Positions 57,273-64,000 of a DNA stretch of 64,000 bases are shown in pieces. Below the pieces are notes generated by a model. The model made no database searches. It saw nothing but the letters and a program-made list of their open reading frames with translations, and was not told where the DNA came from. Made by a program: the position numbers and the translations under genes. Within the stretch, counting starts at the first letter, position 1, and each line of letters begins with the position of its first letter. This DNA is from Pseudoalteromonas phenolica (GTDB taxonomy: Bacteria > Pseudomonadota > Gammaproteobacteria > Enterobacterales > Alteromonadaceae): positions 143,337 to 207,336 of the forward strand of contig NZ_PPSW01000001.1 of the NCBI RefSeq assembly GCF_005876835.1. The letters are read 5' to 3'.

Positions 57273-58247
57273 ATGAGCGAGTTTAGTTTTGCGAATTTAA
57301 ATCCAGATCGTATCTTGGATGCCATAGAAAGCATCGGGGTTTACCCTGAAACAGGCTTGCTACCTTTGAACAGTTATGAAAATCGCGTTTATCAGTTTAA
57401 AGCCGAAGACGGTAAGCGTTATGTCACTAAGTTTTATCGCCCCGAGCGCTGGAGTGAGGCGCAAATAAAAGAAGAGCATGCTTTTGCGCTTGAACTTGCT
57501 AATGAAGAAGTGCCTATTGTCGCGCCAGTCGAAATAGCTGGCGAAAGCTTATTCGAACATGCTGGCTACAAATTTGCGCTCTTTCCTAGTGTGGGTGGGC
57601 GTCAGTTTGAAATTGACAATTTAGACCAGCTTGAAATGCTTGGCCGATATATCGGACGACTACACCTAGTTGGTAAGAGTAAACCATTCCAGCATAGACT
57701 GAGTATTAATACCCAGAGCTACCTATTCGACGCCAAGGAAGTTATTGAAAATAGCAAGCTTGTACCAGTACATATAGAAACCGCGTTTTACACTATTTTA
57801 GAACAGGTTATTTCGCAAACAGCGCAAATGTATCATGTCGATAAGCCTATTCGTTTGCATGGTGATGCACATGCTGGCAATATTCTCTGCACAGGCGATT
57901 CACTGACCTTAGTGGATTTAGATGATTGTCGCTCAGGCCCAGCAATCCAAGATTTATGGATGATGCTCAATGGTGACAAAAACGAGCAATTAATTCAGCT
58001 CGATACACTATTGATGGGGTATGAAGAATTTAACTCTTTTGATGCAAAAGAGCTGCAACTGATAGAACCACTTCGTGCGATGCGAATGGTGCATTACATG
58101 GGGTGGTTAGCAGCCAGGTGGGAAGATCCAGCATTTACACGGAACTTTTCTTGGTTTGCAACAGACAAATACTGGGAGCAGCAGATTTTGGCATTAAAAG
58201 AGCAGCTTGCAGCGTTACAAGAACCTGCATTACAACTGTTTCCATAA
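57273..58247 (+). CDS. srkA: stress response kinase A
   Basis: A 324-residue aminoglycoside phosphotransferase-like Ser/Thr kinase (YihE). Catalytic loop RLHGDAHAGNIL and the metal motif LVDLDDCRSGP are intact; ATP Lys is in RYVTKFYRP. In E. coli it protects stressed cells from death. ATG at 57273 has GAGG upstream; an earlier in-frame ATG lies inside the terminator tail. The srkA-dsbA order matches E. coli. Confidence 0.93.
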   Translation: MSEFSFANLNPDRILDAIESIGVYPETGLLPLNSYENRVYQFKAEDGKRYVTKFYRPERWSEAQIKEEHAFALELANEEVPIVAPVEIAGESLFEHAGYKFALFPSVGGRQFEIDNLDQLEMLGRYIGRLHLVGKSKPFQHRLSINTQSYLFDAKEVIENSKLVPVHIETAFYTILEQVISQTAQMYHVDKPIRLHGDAHAGNILCTGDSLTLVDLDDCRSGPAIQDLWMMLNGDKNEQLIQLDTLLMGYEEFNSFDAKELQLIEPLRAMRMVHYMGWLAARWEDPAFTRNFSWFATDKYWEQQILALKEQLAALQEPALQLFP

Positions 58248-58265
58248 AAAAATTGAGAAATAACT

Positions 58266-58895
58266 ATGTTAAAAGCGTTAAAACTATCCATTCTATTTTT
58301 CTGTTTGCCGTTATTAGCCATGGCTGCAGAATTTGATTTTAAAGAAGGTGTGCACTACCAAACTTTAACCACTCAAAAAAGTGAGCAAGCAAAAGTGACT
58401 GAGTTTTTCTCTTTTTACTGCCCGCATTGCTTCCGTTTTGAACCTGTTGCTAAAGCGTTAGAGCAAAGCTTACCTGAAGGTGCTGTCTTTGATAAAAGTC
58501 ATGTAAACTTCTTAGGTGGTTTGCCTGCGCAAGTGCAAAGTAATTTGAGTTATGCCTATATCGTTGCAAAGCAAATGGGTAAAGGTGAAGAAATTGCTGC
58601 GAAAATTTTTGATAGCATTCACGTCAAAAAAGCGCCATTAAATGACATTAAAGATGTTAAAAAACTTCTAGATATTAATGGTATTAGCGAAAAGCAGTTT
58701 GATGCTGCATTAGCAAGTATGCCTGTGATTGCTGCTGAAAAGCTAATGCAAGACGATCAAAACCGCTTTTCAAAAGCGGGCGCACTATCAGGTGTTCCTA
58801 CATTTATCGTGAGTGATAAATACAAAGTAAATACCAACAGTTTACAAAGCCAAGAGCAATTCAACGCATTGGTTAAACATTTATTAGCAAAATAA
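58266..58895 (+). CDS. dsbA: thiol:disulfide interchange protein DsbA (CPHC type)
   Basis: A 209-residue periplasmic oxidoreductase; signal peptide ends AMAAE. Thioredoxin fold with insert, active site YCPHC and cis-Pro loop GVPTFIVS. It introduces disulfides into exported proteins. Eighteen bases after srkA, 13 bases before a second dsbA. Confidence 0.94.
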   Translation: MLKALKLSILFFCLPLLAMAAEFDFKEGVHYQTLTTQKSEQAKVTEFFSFYCPHCFRFEPVAKALEQSLPEGAVFDKSHVNFLGGLPAQVQSNLSYAYIVAKQMGKGEEIAAKIFDSIHVKKAPLNDIKDVKKLLDINGISEKQFDAALASMPVIAAEKLMQDDQNRFSKAGALSGVPTFIVSDKYKVNTNSLQSQEQFNALVKHLLAK

Positions 58896-58908
58896 TACGG
58901 AGAATAAG

Positions 58909-59538
58909 ATGTTAAAGCTAATTAAAGCCGCTGCGCTGGCGCTAATGCTTCCTGTAGTTGCAAATGCAGCTCAGTTTGAAGAGGGGGTTCACTACGAAGT
59001 GGTTGCCGAGCGTGGTACTAAGAAACCAGAAGTAACAGAGTACTTCTCATTTTTCTGCCCTGCATGTAATGCGTTTGAACCACTAATCGCTCAGGTAAAA
59101 CCTAAACTGAATGAAGGTGTAAAGTTTAAAAAGAGTCACGTAGACTTCACAGGTCCTCGTGATCCTGAAGTACAAAAGATTATGGCTCAAGGCTTAGCGC
59201 TGGCTGAAGTGCTTCCTCAAAAAGATAAAATCATTGCTGCAATTTTTACGCATATTCATGCTAAGCGTAATAAGATAAATGAACTTGCTGATATGAAAGA
59301 CATCTTCGTTGCACAAGGCGTAGACGCTACTAAGTTTGATAAAATGTACAAGAGCTTTACTGTACGTACTAAGACTTCAAGAATGGCGCGTATGCAACAA
59401 AAGTGGTCTGAAAAGCGTGCGCTTACAGGCGTACCCACGTTTATCGTAAATGGTAAATATAAACTGCGTTTACGTGAATCAAAAACGACGACTCCAGAGC
59501 AGATCAGTGCATTAATTAATTATTTAGCTGCTAAATAA
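58909..59538 (+). CDS. DsbA paralogue with CPAC active site
   Basis: A 209-residue DsbA-fold protein of the same length as its neighbour; signal peptide ends NAAQ. The active site reads FCPAC instead of CPHC and the cis-Pro loop is GVPTFIVNGKYKL. The His to Ala swap should lower the oxidising power, so its clients or redox direction may differ. Followed by a terminator. Tandem duplication followed by divergence is likely. Confidence 0.88.
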   Translation: MLKLIKAAALALMLPVVANAAQFEEGVHYEVVAERGTKKPEVTEYFSFFCPACNAFEPLIAQVKPKLNEGVKFKKSHVDFTGPRDPEVQKIMAQGLALAEVLPQKDKIIAAIFTHIHAKRNKINELADMKDIFVAQGVDATKFDKMYKSFTVRTKTSRMARMQQKWSEKRALTGVPTFIVNGKYKLRLRESKTTTPEQISALINYLAAK

Positions 59539-59557
59539 TTAATGATGAGTTAGAACA

Positions 59558-59584
59558 GAGCCTCGCACTTGCGAGGCTTTTTTA
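59558..59584 (+). terminator. terminator after the tandem dsbA genes
   Basis: GCCTCGC, a short loop and GCGAGGC followed by a T tract. Confidence 0.82.
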
Positions 59585-59595
59585 TTGGGAAAGAC

Positions 59596-60060
59596 ATGCA
59601 TAAGATATTGGTTTCAAGTTGCTTACTCGGACAACCCGTTCGTTATGATGGACAATCTAAAGGATTAACAAATGATACTTTGACTCGGTGGCTGCAAGAA
59701 AAGCGAGTTGTTGCATTTTGCCCTGAAGTTGCGGGTGGCTTACCAACCCCCAGGCCACCTGCAGAGATCGATGCCGAAAGGGTGATCACGACAACAGGTG
59801 AAGATGTCACCAGTGAATTCCAGCTGGGTGCTGAAAAAGCACTCGCATTATGTAAAGCGCAGCAAATTAAATTTGCTTTATTAAAAGAATCAAGCCCTTC
59901 GTGTGGTCGTAATACTATTTACGATGGGTGGCATAATGGAGTTAAAGTGGCTGGAATGGGTTTAACTGCTGAAAAGCTTGTTAAAGCAGGCATACAGGTC
60001 TTTAGTGAAGAGCAATTGCCACAGCTAGTCAGTGCTCTGGCAATTGCTGAAAAGAATTAG
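59596..60060 (+). CDS. DUF523 family protein
   Basis: A 154-residue cytoplasmic protein with the family motifs SSCLLGQPVRYDG, CPEVAGGLPTPRPPAEI and LKESSPSCG, all with conserved Cys that may bind a metal or cluster. Function not established. ATG at 59596 follows GGGAAAG; an earlier in-frame ATG lies in the terminator. Confidence 0.86.
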   Translation: MHKILVSSCLLGQPVRYDGQSKGLTNDTLTRWLQEKRVVAFCPEVAGGLPTPRPPAEIDAERVITTTGEDVTSEFQLGAEKALALCKAQQIKFALLKESSPSCGRNTIYDGWHNGVKVAGMGLTAEKLVKAGIQVFSEEQLPQLVSALAIAEKN

Positions 60061-60065
60061 CGGGA

Positions 60066-61163
60066 TTATTTACGCTGTAAAAATACACCAGACTCCACAT
60101 GATGTGTATATGGGAACTGGTCGAAAATCGCAATGCGAGATACAGAATGTGTTTCGCATAGCATTTCTAAATCACGCTCTAATGTGTCTGGATTACATGA
60201 GATATATATAATGTTGTCGTAATTAGACACTAAACGACAAGTGAGTTCATCCATACCTGCACGAGGTGGGTCAACCAAAATAGTTTGGCAGTTGTAGTCT
60301 TGAAGGTTAATGCCATTTAATCTTGAAAATTGGCGTTCCCCTTTCATTGCTTGCGTAAACTCTTCACTCGACATGCGAACAATATCTAAGTTCTCAACCT
60401 TATTCGCTGCAATATTAATTTGCGCCGAGTTTACCGAAGATTTAGAGATTTCAGTCGCTAGCACTTTATTAAAGCTACCAGCTAAAGCAATTGAGAAATT
60501 ACCATTACCGCAATATAGCTCAAGTAAATCATTCTCCAGTGGCGCACAAAGGTTTTGTGCCCACTCAAGCATTTTCTCGTTTACTTTCGCATTTGGCTGC
60601 GTAAAGCTATTTTCAACCTGCTGGTACTGATACGTTTGGCCATTTACAGTCAGCTGCTCTGTGACAAAATCATTGCCTAACACAATCTTTTGTTTGCGAG
60701 CACGGCCTATAAAGTCAATTTTATAGGTTTTCTGAAGCTCAGAACGTAATGCATTAATTGCCGCTAACCATTCATCATCAAGCTGCTTGTGATAAAGCAG
60801 ACTTACCAAGATCTCACCACTTAGCGTCGATAAATAATCGATTTGGAAAAGCTTGCGGCGAAGCATCTCGTTATGACGTAACTTTTCCATCATAACTTGC
60901 ATGATTTCACTAATAAGTGGCGCGGCAGGGTCAAATGTTTCCACTCGAATTTTTTGCTTGCTCTCTTGATCAAACATAATGTGGTAGAGATCGTCACCAT
61001 CGTGCCATACTCTAAATTCAGCACGCTGACGGTATTGCGTTTTTGCTGATTCAAAGACTTCAAGCTCTGGTGCGTTAAAGCGGGCAAATTGAGCACTAAT
61101 ACGCGTTTGCTTTTCAGCAAGCTGCTGTTCATAAGTGGCGGTATCAATGGTGATGACTGGCAT
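60066..61163 (-). CDS. trmA: tRNA (uracil-5-)-methyltransferase
   Basis: A 365-residue enzyme making ribothymidine 54 in tRNA. SAM motif [26 protein letters not shown], nucleophile Cys in [13 protein letters not shown] and the general-base Glu in [10 protein letters not shown]. No TRAM domain, as in TrmA. Near murI and an rRNA promoter as in E. coli. Confidence 0.96.
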   Translation of the reverse strand: MPVITIDTATYEQQLAEKQTRISAQFARFNAPELEVFESAKTQYRQRAEFRVWHDGDDLYHIMFDQESKQKIRVETFDPAAPLISEIMQVMMEKLRHNEMLRRKLFQIDYLSTLSGEILVSLLYHKQLDDEWLAAINALRSELQKTYKIDFIGRARKQKIVLGNDFVTEQLTVNGQTYQYQQVENSFTQPNAKVNEKMLEWAQNLCAPLENDLLELYCGNGNFSIALAGSFNKVLATEISKSSVNSAQINIAANKVENLDIVRMSSEEFTQAMKGERQFSRLNGINLQDYNCQTILVDPPRAGMDELTCRLVSNYDNIIYISCNPDTLERDLEMLCETHSVSRIAIFDQFPYTHHVESGVFLQRK

Positions 61164-61340
61164 AGTTAAACTGACCTTACAAATTCGAGAGCGGGTATTG
61201 TAGGGGGCATAGGTGATTTGTCCAGTTTCTCGCTAAAATTTGTTGTTTTTTTATACTGAACGCTCAAGGGTCAATAACTGCTGCCGATATAAAGTAATAA
61301 TTAAGATGTACGCATGGTTGCTATTATTTTGGAGATAAAC

Positions 61341-62441
61341 ATGAAAATCGGACAATTAAACCAGCTTCTCAACCCTTCTTTTGCTAATAAAGCAAACAGT
61401 AAAGCGGGTTTTAAACCGAATATCCAAAGTAGCACTGATGGTTTTCACGGAGATAAAGGTAAAATTGCAGCAAAGCTGCTTGATGATAAGTTAGCAAAAG
61501 CCTTGGATATGGAAAAAACAGAACCTAAGGCTGCGCCTTTATTTGATTTTGATACCGTTATTAATAATGTGCTTGATTTCGTAAAGGGGTCAATAAGTAA
61601 AGCGAAAGCTGATGGTCGAGATGACAAAGCGATTCAAGATATGCTAAATGCAACACGTAAAGGTGTGCAGATGGGCATAGATGACGCAACATCAGAATTG
61701 AAAGCTGCGGGATTATTTAATCAAGACATAGAAGAAGGGATCGAAAAGTCTAAAGAAGGGATTTTTAAGGGATTAGATGACTTTGAGGATGAGCTATTTA
61801 ATCCAAAACCTGACTTTATGCAGGTGAGCGCTGCGCAATATGCGAGCTTGTCGAATCAAGCTGAGTATAGTTTCACAACAGCAGAAGGCGACGAAGTAAC
61901 CATATCATTGAGTGATGCTCGCTCAAAAGGTCAAGCTGCCAGCTATGCTCAAAACGGTGATAATTATGGTCTTGCTGTATCAGAGCAATCAAGTGAGGAA
62001 GTCAGTTTTTCGATTAGTGTTAATGGCGAACTCAATAAAAAAGAGCAAAAAGCCATTAATGAAATGATGAAAGACATTCGCAATGTCAGTGATGCGTTCT
62101 TCTCAGGTGAATATGATGATGCGTTCGAAAAAGCGTCGGCATTAAATATAGACAGTGATCAAATTACTAACTTCACGATGGATTTACGGCAGAAAAAAAC
62201 AACCGCAGCAATAGCGCAGTATCAGCAAGCCAACCCAATAAAAGAGTTAGAACAAGCTTTCCAACCTCTCGACAAACAACTAGAGAACATTCATTCGGAA
62301 GGTAAAGCTATTGGTGCTGAACAGCAATTACCAGATATCATGGCGTGGATGAACGGTGGTCAAGAAAGAATGGCCCAGCTTTTAGACTATGCACAAAGCT
62401 TCTTCAGTCAGCTTGACGATAAAACTGAGAAATCAGCTTAA
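61341..62441 (+). CDS. DUF5610-like protein
   Basis: A 366-residue acidic, Ala/Lys-rich protein without signal peptide. Residues about 45-150 (DTVINNVLDFVKGSISKAK, then GVQMGIDDATSELKAAG) resemble DUF5610. The middle (about 170-230) is beta-like (EYSFTTAEGDEVTISLSD) and the rest helical. Function unknown. ATG at 61341 has GGAG upstream. It stands alone between trmA and murI. Confidence 0.75.
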   Translation: MKIGQLNQLLNPSFANKANSKAGFKPNIQSSTDGFHGDKGKIAAKLLDDKLAKALDMEKTEPKAAPLFDFDTVINNVLDFVKGSISKAKADGRDDKAIQDMLNATRKGVQMGIDDATSELKAAGLFNQDIEEGIEKSKEGIFKGLDDFEDELFNPKPDFMQVSAAQYASLSNQAEYSFTTAEGDEVTISLSDARSKGQAASYAQNGDNYGLAVSEQSSEEVSFSISVNGELNKKEQKAINEMMKDIRNVSDAFFSGEYDDAFEKASALNIDSDQITNFTMDLRQKKTTAAIAQYQQANPIKELEQAFQPLDKQLENIHSEGKAIGAEQQLPDIMAWMNGGQERMAQLLDYAQSFFSQLDDKTEKSA

Positions 62442-62502
62442 GGTACTTGGCAAGAATTATAAGCTCGGGCAAACTTGCACCTCAATATAGAGGAGTCATA
62501 GT

Positions 62503-63273
62503 TTGCCGCACATTTTAGTTTTTGATTCAGGGATTGGAGGGACAAGTGTCCTAGCACATATCCAAAATACCCTACCAGGTGCAGACTATACCTACATTAT
62601 GGATAATGCTTTACTGCCTTACGGTCTTCAGACTGAAGAAACAATTCAAAATAGACTGGCAAGTCTCGTTAATAAAATATCTTCAAATTTTTTTGGGGAA
62701 GTTGACTTAATAGTGATTGCTTGCAATACAGCTTCAACTTACGCGCTGTCACATATTCGCCAGTTAACGCAAACCCCTATTGTTGGCGTGGTGCCTGCAA
62801 TAAAGCCTGCTGCACAAATTAGTACTAAAAGGCATATTGCTTTATTAGCAACGCCTGCTACCTCAAAGAACCAGTATACGCAATCTTTAGTGAGTGAGTT
62901 TGCTCAAGATTGCCAAGTAAGTTTCTACCACTCAACAGAGTTGGTAAGGCTAGCAGAGCGTAAGTTCTGGTTAAATGAAGATGTACGAGAGGGGGTTAAT
63001 AAGGAGCTATCAGCTATTAAGGTCGATAATCAAGCTGATGTTCTGATTTTAGGGTGCACACATTTTCCAATATTGAAGTATGAAATAGCAGAGTTTTATC
63101 AGACGCAATGTGAATTAATCGACTCCGGAACTGCAATAGCAAAAAGAGTGCAGAACTTATTGGCTGGCAGTATAGGTGAAATAGTTATAAAAAAGCCGCT
63201 ACAGTTTTATGCAACGGCTTTAAATGAGGTCCCTGTTAATACAGGATACGATGTGAAAAGTTTACATCTTTAA
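62503..63273 (+). CDS. murI: glutamate racemase
   Basis: A 256-residue enzyme making D-glutamate for peptidoglycan. The two catalytic cysteines are Cys74 (IACNTAS) and Cys185 (LGCTHFP); FDSGIGG is at the N-terminus. The start is TTG, eight bases after GAGGAG; no ATG occurs before the FDSGIGG motif. As in E. coli it lies upstream of an rRNA operon. Overlaps the convergent RRM gene by four bases. Confidence 0.95.
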   Translation: MPHILVFDSGIGGTSVLAHIQNTLPGADYTYIMDNALLPYGLQTEETIQNRLASLVNKISSNFFGEVDLIVIACNTASTYALSHIRQLTQTPIVGVVPAIKPAAQISTKRHIALLATPATSKNQYTQSLVSEFAQDCQVSFYHSTELVRLAERKFWLNEDVREGVNKELSAIKVDNQADVLILGCTHFPILKYEIAEFYQTQCELIDSGTAIAKRVQNLLAGSIGEIVIKKPLQFYATALNEVPVNTGYDVKSLHL

Positions 63274-63743
63274 CTTGCAACAGCTTCTTCAGATGTCTCT
63301 GGTTTTTGTTTTGCAGCTCTAACCTTCAATGTACGTTGTTGGAACTCTTTTTCATTCAATGCTGCAATGGCCTTATCTGCATCAGCTTCCGCCATCTCCA
63401 CAAAACCAAAACCACGACGTTTACCTGTATTTTTATCTTTTAATAAACGAACGTTGAATACACGGCCTTGTTCAGAGAAAAGCTCTCGAACGACACTTTC
63501 ATTTGCTTTGTAAGGTAAGTTACCTACATAAAGCGTTTTTGTTTTTACTTCAGCATTGTCAGATTGTGTGGTTGCATTACTTGTCGAGATAACAGTTGCA
63601 ATGAAACCACCGATGAGTGTGCCAATAGAAAAAGTAGCACCAAGATTAAGAGAAGAGTCTGCAAGAAGAGCATTAGCAGCAAAATAGCCGATTATCGCAA
63701 TTGCTAAAACAATAAAAAGAGACTTTTGTTGAGTTGGGTTCAT
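63270..63743 (-). CDS. membrane-anchored RRM RNA-binding protein
   Basis: A 157-residue protein with two N-terminal membrane helices (about 8-25 and 36-54) followed by a single RNA recognition motif: RNP2 LYVGNL (71-76) and RNP1 KRRGFGFVEM (108-117). The tail is basic then acidic. RRM proteins in bacteria are usually soluble; anchoring would place RNA binding at the inner membrane. Targets unknown. Confidence 0.88.
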   Translation of the reverse strand: MNPTQQKSLFIVLAIAIIGYFAANALLADSSLNLGATFSIGTLIGGFIATVISTSNATTQSDNAEVKTKTLYVGNLPYKANESVVRELFSEQGRVFNVRLLKDKNTGKRRGFGFVEMAEADADKAIAALNEKEFQQRTLKVRAAKQKPETSEEAVAS

Positions 63744-63946
63744 AAGGATCTACCAATATACAATGGGTATACAATAATTTAACAAACGAGCTGCTATCTT
63801 AGCGTCTTAAAATGTTTAAGCAATAATTAAAAAGAGAAATTAGCTATTTGAAGAAGGGGATTAGCGTGTTTTTTGCTCTAATATGGTGGTTTTGTTTTCT
63901 TTTTGAGCGGTTGAACACATTTCTTAAAATTAATTGCTAAAAGGGG

Positions 63947-63983
63947 TTGCGCACTTTTAATTTCTCCCTATAATGCGCACCCA
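63947..63983 (+). promoter_or_regulatory. rRNA operon P1 promoter
   Basis: TTGCGC at 63947-63952 and TATAAT at 63969-63974 with a 16-base spacer, then the GC-rich discriminator GCGCACCC and CACTGACACGG. The block from TCCCTATAATGCGC to CTGACACGG is nearly identical to E. coli rrnB P1, which also lies downstream of murI. The upstream DNA is AT-rich like an UP element. The rRNA genes themselves are outside the window. The start site is near 63982. Confidence 0.9.
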
Positions 63984-64000
63984 CTGACACGGGGCGAGAC

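Noticed and set aside
1..64000. tRNA genes, CRISPR arrays, prophage or defence islands
   Set aside because: No cloverleaf, regular direct-repeat array, integrase, transposase, restriction-modification or toxin-antitoxin gene was seen in any gap or coding region.

Overview
The window looks like a chromosomal segment of a marine gammaproteobacterium of the Alteromonadales, most likely Pseudoalteromonas or a close relative. This is inferred from the gene families and gene orders (UPF0761-pip-dtd-fabY, ilvGMEDA-rep, polA-engB-yihI, pckA-hslO-hslR, srkA-dsbA, trmA-murI-rRNA operon), the AT-leaning intergenic DNA, and the many c-type cytochrome and type II secretion genes. No phage, plasmid, CRISPR array, insertion sequence or tRNA gene was seen. 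The only mobile-type sequence is one roughly 210 bp terminal-inverted-repeat element.

Layout. 1-6.2 kb: the 3' tail of an unknown gene, a DUF2959 lipoprotein, UPF0761 membrane protein, proline iminopeptidase, dtd, a spermidine-synthase-like protein, fabY and pldA. 6.3-10.8 kb: a minus-strand operon dapA-dapD-LysA-like decarboxylase-M14 desuccinylase, preceded by a lysine riboswitch with its own intrinsic terminator. 10.8-12.5 kb: an exported repeat-bearing protein and a TraB/GumN protein. 12.7-19.4 kb: the complete attenuated ilvGMEDA operon with its leader peptide. 19.5-28.9 kb: an NMT1-like binding protein, a methyltransferase, carbonic anhydrase, ubiK, rep, a GAF-GAF-GGDEF-degenerate EAL protein, cytochrome c5 and elbB. 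29.3-37.9 kb: polA, a Spot 42-like sRNA candidate, a MITE-like element, a YceI protein, a DUF1285 protein, engB, cytochrome c4, a CsrB/RsmZ-like sRNA candidate, a methyltransferase, yihI and a DUF2489 protein. 38-42.8 kb: two paralogous membrane proteins of unknown function, a structured gap, pckA, hslO and hslR. 43-54.9 kb: a complete gspCDEFGHIJKLMN type II secretion operon plus a UPF0149 gene. 55-64 kb: small hypothetical genes, ccoG, srkA, tandem dsbA genes, a DUF523 protein, trmA, a DUF5610-like protein, murI, a membrane-anchored RRM protein and, at the right edge, an rRNA operon P1 promoter.

Regulation is the most interesting theme, because several long gaps hold RNA or operator elements rather than nothing. 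These are the lysine riboswitch plus terminator (about 10.45-10.67 kb), the ilv leader/attenuator (12.84-12.97 kb), the Spot 42-like RNA (32.27-32.38 kb), a roughly 320 nt RNA carrying ten GGA motifs behind a GacA/UvrY-type box (35.6-36.05 kb), a double stem-loop region (39.32-39.42 kb) and paired CCGG-centred operators upstream of pckA (41.43-41.48 kb).

The best candidate for an undescribed system is the lysine-riboswitch operon. It combines DapA and DapD with a divergent LysA-type decarboxylase and an AstE/aspartoacylase-type M14 enzyme in place of the usual DapE. This suggests a variant succinylase route to lysine. All function calls rest on reading motifs by eye; no database search was possible.
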